Positions 40,779 to 50,545 of a DNA stretch of 64,000 bases are shown here, piece after piece. Both the position numbers and the translations under genes were made by a program. Under the pieces are notes generated by a model. It saw only the letters and a program-made list of their open reading frames with translations. It did no database searches and had not been told where the DNA came from. The DNA is from Nitratidesulfovibrio sp. GTDB lineage: Bacteria; Desulfobacterota; Desulfovibrionia; Desulfovibrionales; Desulfovibrionaceae. How positions within the stretch are numbered: the stretch's first letter is position 1; each line of letters begins with the position of its first letter. The stretch spans positions 1 through 64,000 of the forward strand of contig NZ_JBDXXH010000003.1 of assembly GCF_040373385.1 (NCBI RefSeq). The letters are read 5' to 3'.

Positions 40779-41804
40779 ATGCCTGAATTGCCAGAGGTGG
40801 AAACCATTGCCTGCGGGTTGCGGCCCCAGTTGACGGGGCGGCGCATCGTGTCCGTTTCGGTGCGCAACGAGGGCACGGTGCAGGGCGATGCGGCGGCGTT
40901 CGCCCGCTGCGTGCCGGGACGCGTCATCGCCGGGGTGGGGCGGCGCGGCAAGTTGTTGCTGATGGAACTGGCCTCGCCGGATGGCCCGGATGGTACGAAT
41001 GGCCCGGATGCCACAGGCGGTGGGGCGGGCGGTGCGGTTGAGCCAAGGTCCGCCGGGATGGGGGCGACTGCCCCGACAGACGCGGCGGATTTGATGGCCT
41101 GCCGTGACGCGTCGGGCAGGGTGGCCGGAGCGGGAAGTACAGGCGCGACAGGTGCAGGCGGCGTGGGTGGCAACCGTGTGCCGCATCTGCTGGGCGTGCA
41201 TCTGAAAATGACCGGGCGGCTGTTCGTCTACGGGCCGGAGGTGGCGCCCAACACGCACACCCGCGTGGTGTTCGGGCTGGACGACGGCAACCGGCTGTTC
41301 TTCGACGATGCGCGCAAGTTTGGCTATGTGCGCGCCCTGTCCGACGCCGATCTGGCCACGTGGGACTTCTGGCGGTCGCTGGGGCCGGAGCCGCTGGAGA
41401 TCGCCGCGCCGGATTTCGCGGTGCTGTTCCGAGGGCGGCGGGGGCGCATCAAGGCGCTGTTGCTGGATCAGACGGTCATCGCGGGCATCGGCAACATCTA
41501 CGCTGATGAATCGCTGTTCCGGGCGTCCATCCGGCCCGACGCGCAGGCCGGGGAGCTTTCGCCCGATCGATTGCGCGTTCTGCATGGCCATCTGGTGGAT
41601 GTGCTGCGCGAATCCATCGCCGAGTGCGGCAGTTCCATCCGCGATTACCGTGATGCCCACGGCGATGCCGGGGCCTTCCAGAACCGTTTCCGGGTGTATG
41701 GCAGGTCCGGGCAGCCGTGTGTGGCCTGCGGGCGTATACTGACCACGGGCAAGGTGGCCGGGCGCACCACGGTGTACTGCGAGCACTGCCAGAAGCCGAA
41801 ATAG
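40779..41804 (+). CDS. mutM: Formamidopyrimidine-DNA glycosylase MutM (Fpg) with linker insertion
   Basis: This base-excision repair enzyme removes 8-oxoguanine and formamidopyrimidines and nicks the DNA. It starts MPELPEVETI, with the catalytic Pro2 and Glu3. RRGKLLLMEL holds the conserved lysine, HLLGVHLKMTGRL the void-filling Met region, and IAGIGNIYADESLF the H2TH motif. The C-terminal zinc finger is CVACG...CEHC. The length of 341 is about 70 above the usual ~270. The excess is one Gly/Ala/Asp-rich insert (residues ~68-128) between two N-domain strands. Start ATG 40779 is required for Pro2. Confidence 0.95.
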   Translation: MPELPEVETIACGLRPQLTGRRIVSVSVRNEGTVQGDAAAFARCVPGRVIAGVGRRGKLLLMELASPDGPDGTNGPDATGGGAGGAVEPRSAGMGATAPTDAADLMACRDASGRVAGAGSTGATGAGGVGGNRVPHLLGVHLKMTGRLFVYGPEVAPNTHTRVVFGLDDGNRLFFDDARKFGYVRALSDADLATWDFWRSLGPEPLEIAAPDFAVLFRGRRGRIKALLLDQTVIAGIGNIYADESLFRASIRPDAQAGELSPDRLRVLHGHLVDVLRESIAECGSSIRDYRDAHGDAGAFQNRFRVYGRSGQPCVACGRILTTGKVAGRTTVYCEHCQKPK

Positions 41805-41979
41805 CCGGAAGGGGACAGGCGGGGGCCGGACAAAGGCCTTGTCGGGCATGGCAAGTGGTGGGCATCACGCGATGTGGCCGCGCAGCCACCCGGTACGGGG
41901 GAATCGAAGCCACATTTCGACCCTGCACTTTCGGCATGCGTCCCGTGCATGGCGCGGGGCAACTCGTCAATGGTGGCGG

Positions 41980-44900
41980 CTACTGCCCGCCGTCCGCGTC
42001 GTCGCCGTCTTTATCACGGGCAGTGGTGACGGTGGCCGGGCCGGGCCATGCGAGTTCCCCGCCGGTACCGTTGATCCAGCCTGTTCCCTTCGCCCCCTGC
42101 GCATCCCATCGGGCCAGCACCTGGCCCGATTCCGCCGTTACCAGCAGGGGGATGTTCCGTGCCGCCAGCGCGGCGCGGGTGTCCGCCACGGGAAAGCCCC
42201 AGCGGTTGCGGTAGCCCGCGCTGGCCACGGCCATGGCGGGGCGCACCGCGTCCAGCAGTTGCGGCAGCAGCTTGCGCCTGCCGCCGTGGTGGGGCAGCAC
42301 CAGCACTTCCGCCGAAAGATCCGCCCCGGTTTCCAGCAGGGCGCGGATGGCCGGGTCGCCCGCATCGCCGGGAATCAGCGCCAGTCCGCGCCGCGCGCCT
42401 CGCCCGTCCTTTCCATCGTGGTCATCCCGCCGATTCTGGCCGTCAGGTGCCGTCAGCCGCAGCACCAGCGAGGCGTCGTTGCCGTCAAAGGCGGGGCCAA
42501 CCGCCTGCGGCAGGGGCGGGTGCAGCACTTCCAGTTCCAGCCCGTCCGCAAGGGATATGCGCTGCCCGGCATGCCAGCGTTCCTCGTGGTGTCCGATCAG
42601 TCGGGCATGGCGCAGGATGGCGGCCAGCCGCGCGCCATCCTCGCCGCGCGGGGCATCACCGTTGCCCGCCACCCGGCGCACGGCAAAGGTGTCGATGACG
42701 TACAAAAGTCCCCGCAAATGGTCGCGGTCCGGGTGCGACCAGGCCACCGCGTCCAGCCGGGGCGGGCGGTTGTCGGTCAGGGCCGGGGCCACCACGCGGC
42801 GCCCGGTGTCCCACGAGCGCGAGGCCGTGCCCCCACCGTCCACCAGCATGCGCCCAGCGCCCCAATCCAGCGCCACGGACTGCCCCTGCCCCACGTCCAG
42901 CACGGCCAGTCGTACGGCAGGGTCCGTGGCGGCGACGAAGCGCGGCCACACCGGTCCCAGCACCAGCAGCGCCCCGGCGGCCAGCAACAGGGCGGCGCGG
43001 CGACGTGGTGCGTCCGATGCCTGCCCATTCCCATGCTCGACGCTGTCATCTGCCGCACGCCCGGACACATGCAGCACCGCCGCACCCAGCAGCACCCACA
43101 GCCCCAGCATGGCGGCGGGGTGGGGGCGCAGCAGTTGGGGGTTGCCCAGCAGGCCCGCGTTGTCCAGCCCGCGCAGCGAAACCAGCAGCAGGTCGAACGG
43201 CCAGCGGGCCACCAGCAGCAGCCATCCCGCCACATCCGGTGCCGCCGGGGCAACGGCCATGCCCGCAAGGCCCAGCGGCAGCGCCACGCCGTCGATGAGC
43301 GGCAGGAACAGCAGGTTCAGCGCGAACCACGGGCTGGACGTGCCGAAGACCCGCGCGGAAAGGGGCAGCAGAATCACCTGGATGCACAGGGTCACCCACA
43401 GGGTGCGCGCGGCGTATACGACAAGGCGGGAGCGCCATGTGCGTGAGGTCAGGGAGGTCCGCCTGGTGCGTGAGGTTTGGGCCGGATGCCGAAGAGGGCG
43501 GCCACCCGTGCCCGATGCGGCGGTGCCGACTGCGTTTCCGATGCCGTCCCGGCGGTTGCCGCCGCCTCCGTCATCCCGGTCACCGGGGGATGCCGACCCA
43601 CCCAGACCACCCAGTTCGCGCAGTCGGCGGGGCAGCAGGGCGGCCAGTGGTTTGGCCAGGGCAATGCCCGCCACCGCGCAGGCGGAAAGCTGCAACGACA
43701 GGTCGTCCGCTGCGCCGGGGTCGAACAGCACGATGACGCACACCGCCCACAGCAGGCCGTCCAGCAGCACCTGAGGCCTGCCCCGCCAGTACAGCCACGC
43801 CCAGAATACCAGCATCAGTGCCGCGCGCACCAGAGAGGGCGGCGCGCCGCCCAGCCAGACATAGGCCAGCGCGGGCGGCAGCGAGCAGGCCAGGGCCAGC
43901 TTGCGGCGCGGAATGCGCAGGTACACGCCGGGGGCCATGCGTCCGGCCAGCAGGGCAAGCCCGGCACCCAGCGCCGCCGCCGCGCACAGGTGCATGCCCG
44001 AAAGGGCGATGGCGTGGATCAGCGAGGCGCGGGCCACAAGGTCCAGGTCGCGGCTGTCCAAATGAAAGCGGTCGCCCAGCACCAGCGCGGGCAGAAAGGC
44101 GCCCGCCGGGGTGGGCGGATCGGGGGCGTTGCCGGGCGCGGCGTCAGGGGTGGATTCCGGCGCGGATGTTCCCGACGCGGAAGCCCCTGTCGTGGCCCTG
44201 CGGTGGGGCTTTGCGTCCGTCCCCTTTTGTGGCGGCGACTCCGTGGTGACGGCTGCCGCCTCGTCGCCGTTTCCGGTGTCCGGCCTGCCTCCCTCGGAGC
44301 CTCCGTGCAGGGCGATGGCCCGCAACATGGCGGTGCGCAGATTCTCGCGGAACGTCCAGCCTGCGGACGGCGTGCCCTGCACGCGGGGCGCGCCCTTGGC
44401 GCGGGTGGTCCAGGCGCGGAAGCGCACATCGCGCGAGGCCCAGAACGCCGCGCTGTCGTCGCCGCCGGGGTTGGCCAGCCCGCGCATGGGGGCCACTGCG
44501 GCGGTGACGGTCAGGCGGGTGCCCGGCGCGGGCCGCAGGGGTGGGCTTTGCCACGAAAGGGCCAGCAATCCCGGCAGGGGCACGGATTCCATGTCCATGG
44601 CGGACGGCGCAGTGCCCGGCCCGGCACCCGGCATCGCCGTGGGGGCGGTGGCGGATGGTGTGGTTGTGGGCACGGCGTTGTCATCGCCGCCCGCCTGTGG
44701 GGTGTCCAACTCTGGCTGCACATCGCGCAGCAGCAGGCGGATACGTCCGTCGGTGGTGGGAGTGCACTCCGCCACCGTGCCGCTGAAGCGCACCGGGTGG
44801 CCGGTGTCGGCCCAGGCGGGCGTTTGCGGCGGCGGTCCGGGTTCGCGCAGCCACGCCGCGCCCAGTCCGGCGCAGAAGCACAGCGCGTACACGGTCACGC

Positions 44901-45087
44901 GGGCCAGGCCGCGCGCCCGAGCTCCCATGCCCAGCCACAGCAGCACCGCCGCCGTAACGGCCCACACGGGTTCGCCCCGTGGCGGCAGTGCGGCCAACCC
45001 TGCCAGCGCTGCCAGCAGGCAGGCCTGCCGAAACAGCAGCGGCGGCAGGGGCGGAGCGGGCAGGGGCTGCGGGGATGGCTGGTGCAT
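41980..45087 (-). CDS. comEC: ComEC/Rec2 family DNA uptake channel
   Basis: The 1035-residue membrane protein has an N-terminal DUF4131 region with several helices, the Competence domain (SLIHAIALSGMHLCAAAALG, LGGAPPSLVRAALML) and a C-terminal metallo-beta-lactamase-like domain (VLDVGQGQSVALDWG, SHPDRDHLRGL, VLPHHGG). ComEC forms the inner-membrane pore for single-stranded DNA during transformation; the C-terminal domain may degrade the other strand. Several low-complexity inserts (GGDDNAVPTTTPSATAPTA; GNGDEAAAV...; GDRDDGGGGNRR) make it longer than typical 750-850-residue homologues. It lies downstream of murA, separated by a terminator. No other competence gene is in the window. Confidence 0.9.
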   Translation of the reverse strand: MHQPSPQPLPAPPLPPLLFRQACLLAALAGLAALPPRGEPVWAVTAAVLLWLGMGARARGLARVTVYALCFCAGLGAAWLREPGPPPQTPAWADTGHPVRFSGTVAECTPTTDGRIRLLLRDVQPELDTPQAGGDDNAVPTTTPSATAPTAMPGAGPGTAPSAMDMESVPLPGLLALSWQSPPLRPAPGTRLTVTAAVAPMRGLANPGGDDSAAFWASRDVRFRAWTTRAKGAPRVQGTPSAGWTFRENLRTAMLRAIALHGGSEGGRPDTGNGDEAAAVTTESPPQKGTDAKPHRRATTGASASGTSAPESTPDAAPGNAPDPPTPAGAFLPALVLGDRFHLDSRDLDLVARASLIHAIALSGMHLCAAAALGAGLALLAGRMAPGVYLRIPRRKLALACSLPPALAYVWLGGAPPSLVRAALMLVFWAWLYWRGRPQVLLDGLLWAVCVIVLFDPGAADDLSLQLSACAVAGIALAKPLAALLPRRLRELGGLGGSASPGDRDDGGGGNRRDGIGNAVGTAASGTGGRPLRHPAQTSRTRRTSLTSRTWRSRLVVYAARTLWVTLCIQVILLPLSARVFGTSSPWFALNLLFLPLIDGVALPLGLAGMAVAPAAPDVAGWLLLVARWPFDLLLVSLRGLDNAGLLGNPQLLRPHPAAMLGLWVLLGAAVLHVSGRAADDSVEHGNGQASDAPRRRAALLLAAGALLVLGPVWPRFVAATDPAVRLAVLDVGQGQSVALDWGAGRMLVDGGGTASRSWDTGRRVVAPALTDNRPPRLDAVAWSHPDRDHLRGLLYVIDTFAVRRVAGNGDAPRGEDGARLAAILRHARLIGHHEERWHAGQRISLADGLELEVLHPPLPQAVGPAFDGNDASLVLRLTAPDGQNRRDDHDGKDGRGARRGLALIPGDAGDPAIRALLETGADLSAEVLVLPHHGGRRKLLPQLLDAVRPAMAVASAGYRNRWGFPVADTRAALAARNIPLLVTAESGQVLARWDAQGAKGTGWINGTGGELAWPGPATVTTARDKDGDDADGGQ

Positions 45088-45118
45088 GAGGTTGGCGGTG
45101 CCTGCGGGAGTGTCGGGT

Positions 45119-45156
45119 GCAAAAAAAGGCGGGCCGCGCCGCGTGGCGGGCCCGCC
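45119..45156 (-). terminator. Rho-independent terminator of murA
   Basis: On the minus strand GGCGGGCC (complement of 45149-45156) pairs with GGCCCGCC (complement of 45128-45135), followed by a run of T (45127-45121). Confidence 0.85.
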
Positions 45157-45170
45157 CGGAAGGCGTGCGT

Positions 45171-46424
<1,254 letters not shown>

Positions 46425-46617
46425 GTGGTCGGGGGTATCCTTTACGGGTAGTCGCGGCGGATATGCTCCGCGCGGGTGATTGCGATGGCGGCGGGCCGAC
46501 CCGGGCCGGGGGGCGGTACCTGCCCCGTGCGGTCGGAAAACACCGGATTTGGCGGCGGAAGGGGCCGATTGCCTCTTGACCGGTCCCGGTGCCGGGTGTA
46601 TATGCGCTCTCTCTTAC

Positions 46618-46694
46618 GGCGGATGTAGCTCAGTTGGCAGAGCACCTGGTTGTGGCCCAGGTGGCCGTGGGTTCAAGTCCCATCATTCGCCCCA
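46618..46694 (+). tRNA. tRNA-His (GTG anticodon)
   Basis: 77 bases with encoded CCA. The extra 5' G(-1) opposite C73, diagnostic of tRNA-His, is present. Acceptor GCGGATG/CATTCGC has one G-T pair, and the anticodon loop is TTGTGGC with anticodon GTG. Confidence 0.96.
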
Positions 46695-46704
46695 TTGATT
46701 CCGT

Positions 46705-46731
46705 GCCCCGCGCAAGCGGGGCTTTTCTTTT
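46705..46731 (+). terminator. Terminator after tRNA-His
   Basis: GCCCCGC (46705-46711) pairs with GCGGGGC (46716-46722) over GCAA, then TTTTCTTTTT. Confidence 0.9.
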
Positions 46732-46976
46732 TCCGAAATCCGGCGCGGCGCCCGGTTGCGGAAGCCCGGTGCGTGCCGGTGCGGATGGGCGGAATTTCCC
46801 TTGCTCATGTCGAGCGGACCATACCCTTCCCGGCCCCGGAACGGAACCCCACCAATGGCCGCAACCGGCGGCAGGCGGTGCGGGGCGCCGTTTTCCTTCA
46901 GGAAATTTGTGGAGCATCGTCGGTCGGCATGCGGCCCCGGAGGCGCCCCGAATGTGCCCGCGCACCAGGGCCAGCG

Positions 46977-49900
46977 CTATCCGCCATGGGCATCCAGCAG
47001 GGTGTGGATGCTGCGGCAGGCGGTGCGCACCGCCTCGTCGAAACGCTCCACAAGGTCGTGCGCGGATGCATCCCGCGCGATGGCCGCATCCCCCATATCC
47101 GCCTCGGTCGGGGGCAGGTCGCCCGCCAGCAGCAGGCCCAGATGCTCCAGGGCGCGGGCCGCCTCGCGCACCTCGTTGGCGGATATGCTGCCCGCCGCGC
47201 CCGCCATGGCGTGGGCACGCTCCGACAGCGTGCGCCACGCGGCGGCACCGGCATCCGCCCCGATGGAATCAGACTGTTTCGTGGCGGCGGCCAGCAATCC
47301 CCGCATTTCCTCGCCCGCTCCGGAATAGGCGCCCACGAAGCTGCCCAGCACCCGCAAGTACAGCCAGGCCTTGCCGTTCATGCGGCGCACGCCGCTGGTC
47401 ACGTCCAGCCCCGGCAGGGAGGGGGGCAGGTCTTCCGGCGCGGGGCGGTGGCCCGTTGCGGGCTTGCCGTTGGCGGTTTGCGGCGTGGGGAGCGCTGACG
47501 CGGAGCGTTCGGCGTGCATGTCCGGTGAGTCCGCGCCCGATTCCGTGCTGTCCGATTGCGAGGCGTCCGCAGCCGGGCGCGCGGGCAGGTGGCGGCGCAG
47601 GGTGGCCAGCAGTTCCCGGCGCTCCACGGGTTTGGGCAGCCGGGTGACGATGCCCGCCCGATGCAGGGCCTCTTCATCCTCGCCTTCCACCCGCGCGGTA
47701 AAGGCAATGACCGGGGCGCCGGGCCGCAGACGCAGGCCGCCGGAGGCATTGCGCGCGCGGATGGCCGTGGCGGTCTGGTAGCCGTCCATGCCCGGCATCT
47801 GGATGTCCAGCAGCACGGCGTCGAAGGGGGGGGCCTGTGCATCCGCCCCGTCAGTGAGACGGGGGGAACGGGCCAGCGTGTCCAGCGCCGCCTCGCCCGA
47901 GGCAACCGCCTCTACCGCCACCCCTGCGGCGTGCAGCATTTCCGTGGCCACGGCGCGGTTGATGGGGTTGTCGTCCACCAGCAGCACGCGGGCGTCATGC
48001 AGGACCGGGTCGGGCAGTACAGGCTGGTCAGGGGCGAGCAGTACAGGCGGGGCCGGGTCGGGCTGGGCCGGGGCTCTCTTGCCGGGCGGCGCATGGGCGG
48101 TGCCAGCGTTGGCATTGATGCTCCGGGGCGCGGCGGGTGCCAGCCCGGCAGCGGGCTTTGCGCCGCCCCGCGTACCCGTTCCGGCGCATTGTTCCGGTTC
48201 GGGGCTGACGGTGCGCAGGGCCGCCTCGCGCAGGGCGTTCAGCTTCACGGGTTTGATCAGCACAGCCAGCACGCCAAGGCGGGCGGCGGTTTCCGCGTCC
48301 GGCTCGCGGCCCATGGCCGCAGCCACCAGCAGCGGCGGCACGGGCACCCCTTCCTCGCGCAGGTGCATGAGAATGGTGGAGGCAGCGCATGTGCTGGGGA
48401 TGTCGCCCTGCTCGCCTGCGCATTCCGGTGCGGCCAGCGGGGCGGTCGCGCCCTCGTTGGTGGCCCCGATGACCGGCAGGTACAGGCCGCAGAGCACGAA
48501 GTCCCAGGCGGCTGGCGCGAGGCAGGCGTCCTGGTCGTCGTGCGGGGCGGGCACGACATGGTCCGCCGCGTGGTCCATCATGTGGTCCACCGTGTGATCC
48601 CGCATGTGTCCGGGGGCGGCGACCTGCTCCGGGCCGTGATGCAGCGCCGCGCGCAGGGCGGCCACGTCGGGCGCCACCTGGCAGCGCACCCCCAGTTGCG
48701 CCAGCAGCCGGGCCAGCACGCGTGCACAGGTGGGGTTGCCCTCGGCCACCAGCGCCAGCTTTCCTTCCAGCGCCGGGTGGTGCGGGGCGGGCGCCTCCTG
48801 CTCGTGCGGCAGCCCGAACCGGGCGGTGAAGCGGAAGGTGCTGCCCCGGCCGGGCTCGCTTTCCACGCCCACATCGCCGCCCATGAGCTGCACCAGCGCG
48901 CGCACTATGGACAGCCCAAGCCCCGTGCCGCCGAAGCGGCGCGACACTGAAACATCGGCCTGGCTGTACGATTCGAACAGTCGCTCGCGTGCCTCCGGCG
49001 CGATGCCGATGCCGGTATCGCGCACCGAGAAGGCCAGTGCCGCGCCGCCGTTCGGGCCACGGGTCCGGACGCGGGGTGCCGCGTCTTTCTCCGGGCCTTC
49101 CGTGTCGCTTCCGGCCCCGCCCCCCGCGCCTCCCAGTATGTCCGGCCCGGTGTCGGCCAGCCCCACGCGGATGACCACCTCGCCCCGTTCGGTGAACTTG
49201 AAGGCGTTGGCGGCCAGGTTCACCAGCACCTGCCGCAGCCGCAGCGGATCACCCACCAGCACCGGAGGCACGCCGGTGTCGATGTCCACCACCAGTTCGA
49301 TGTCCTTGATGGCCAGGCGGTCATGGAACAGGTCGGTGATTTCTTCCAGCAGGTCGCGGGTGCGGAAGGGGATGGATTCCAGGGTCAGCCGCCCGGCCTC
49401 CAGCTTGGAAAAGTCCAGCACGCCGTTCACCACGCCCAGCAGCGAGCGGGCCGATGAACGGACAAGGTTCAGATATTCTCGTTGCTTGGGCGAAAGATCG
49501 GTGCAAAGGGTGATATCCACCATGCCGATGACGGCATTCATGGGGGTGCGCAATTCGTGGGTGACCCCGGCCAGGAATTCGTTCTTGGCGCGGCTGGCGC
49601 GTTCCACGCGGGCCTTCGCCGTGTCCAGTGCCGTGGTGCGTTCGCGCACCGTGCGTTCCAGTTCGCCCTGCTGCACGGTCAGTTGGCGCTCGTGGCGCTC
49701 CACCTGTTCGAGCATGGTGTTGAAGGCGTCCACCAGCAGGCCTATCTCGTCATGGCCGTGCCGGGCGGCGCGCAGGGCGTAGTTGCGTTCTTCGGCCACC
49801 TTGCGGGCCACCAGGGCCAGCCCGGCCACGGGCACCACCACCGTGCGCCGCAGGATGAGGATGATCAGCACCACCAGCACGAAGCCCATCAGGGTCACGC

Positions 49901-50402
49901 GCACGGCGTTCTCGCGCACCATGGCGGACAGGGCGTCGTCGATGCCGCGCGGTGAGACCATCACCACCACGCTGCCGATTTCTTCGCCGTGGTGGGCCAG
50001 CACCTCGCGCTCGGTGATGAAGTCGCCCCCGGAGTCGCCGTTGATGGCGCCGCTCCACGGTACGGGGCGCCAGTCTCCGTCACGCTGCATGCCGCCGAGC
50101 AGGGTGGTCCCGTCGCGTTCGAACAGGGCCACCGCGTACACCCGCTGGTCCTCCATCTCCGCCGCGATGACGGCGGAGATGGACATGGCGTCCAGATTCC
50201 ACGCGGGCACCTGCAACTGGCGGGCGGTGCGCACGGCCAGACGCCGCGCGAAGTCCTCGATCTCGCGATGCAGCTTGAGGCTGGCGGCGGTGTAGTCCGT
50301 GACCATGAACACCACCAGCATGACGGTGGTGACCAGCGTGATCAGCAGGCCGAGCCGGGTCTGGATGCCGGTGAGCAGATGGCGTGGGGCCTTTTGGGGC
50401 AT
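46977..50402 (-). CDS. Hybrid sensor histidine kinase with pseudo-receiver, receiver and HPt domains
   Basis: The 1141-residue membrane kinase contains, in order: helix 1 (~17-37), periplasmic sensor (~40-165), helix 2 (~168-187), HAMP (~188-240), HisKA with THELRTPMNAVIGM (His~282), HATPase with NLAANAFKF, DTGIGI and GGTGLGLSIV, a degenerate receiver (~560-720), a receiver LLVDDNPINRA with LLDIQMPGMDG (Asp~866), and a C-terminal HPt (RAHAMAGAAG, His~1064). This is a BarA/ArcB-like phosphorelay. The first receiver has LCGLYLPVIG where MDxxMP is expected, so it cannot accept phosphate. A His/Asp-rich stretch (GHMRDHTVDHMMDHAADHV) lies within it. No cognate regulator is adjacent. Confidence 0.9.
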   Translation of the reverse strand: MPQKAPRHLLTGIQTRLGLLITLVTTVMLVVFMVTDYTAASLKLHREIEDFARRLAVRTARQLQVPAWNLDAMSISAVIAAEMEDQRVYAVALFERDGTTLLGGMQRDGDWRPVPWSGAINGDSGGDFITEREVLAHHGEEIGSVVVMVSPRGIDDALSAMVRENAVRVTLMGFVLVVLIILILRRTVVVPVAGLALVARKVAEERNYALRAARHGHDEIGLLVDAFNTMLEQVERHERQLTVQQGELERTVRERTTALDTAKARVERASRAKNEFLAGVTHELRTPMNAVIGMVDITLCTDLSPKQREYLNLVRSSARSLLGVVNGVLDFSKLEAGRLTLESIPFRTRDLLEEITDLFHDRLAIKDIELVVDIDTGVPPVLVGDPLRLRQVLVNLAANAFKFTERGEVVIRVGLADTGPDILGGAGGGAGSDTEGPEKDAAPRVRTRGPNGGAALAFSVRDTGIGIAPEARERLFESYSQADVSVSRRFGGTGLGLSIVRALVQLMGGDVGVESEPGRGSTFRFTARFGLPHEQEAPAPHHPALEGKLALVAEGNPTCARVLARLLAQLGVRCQVAPDVAALRAALHHGPEQVAAPGHMRDHTVDHMMDHAADHVVPAPHDDQDACLAPAAWDFVLCGLYLPVIGATNEGATAPLAAPECAGEQGDIPSTCAASTILMHLREEGVPVPPLLVAAAMGREPDAETAARLGVLAVLIKPVKLNALREAALRTVSPEPEQCAGTGTRGGAKPAAGLAPAAPRSINANAGTAHAPPGKRAPAQPDPAPPVLLAPDQPVLPDPVLHDARVLLVDDNPINRAVATEMLHAAGVAVEAVASGEAALDTLARSPRLTDGADAQAPPFDAVLLDIQMPGMDGYQTATAIRARNASGGLRLRPGAPVIAFTARVEGEDEEALHRAGIVTRLPKPVERRELLATLRRHLPARPAADASQSDSTESGADSPDMHAERSASALPTPQTANGKPATGHRPAPEDLPPSLPGLDVTSGVRRMNGKAWLYLRVLGSFVGAYSGAGEEMRGLLAAATKQSDSIGADAGAAAWRTLSERAHAMAGAAGSISANEVREAARALEHLGLLLAGDLPPTEADMGDAAIARDASAHDLVERFDEAVRTACRSIHTLLDAHGG

Positions 50403-50545
50403 GCGGCGTCCTTTGCGGCGTTCCCTGCGAAAGCCTGACGGGTGCCTTGGCGGGCTGGCTGCCGGACGTGGTCCGGCTGCGCATTTGCGCGCGGTATGGT
50501 GTCCTTTGGCCGCAAGCTGGTGCGGGCAAAGGCGACCCGGCCAGC

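Noticed and set aside
41827..41848. Terminator after mutM
   Set aside because: The CCGGACAA/TTGTCGGG stem has a mismatch and no T run; too weak to list.
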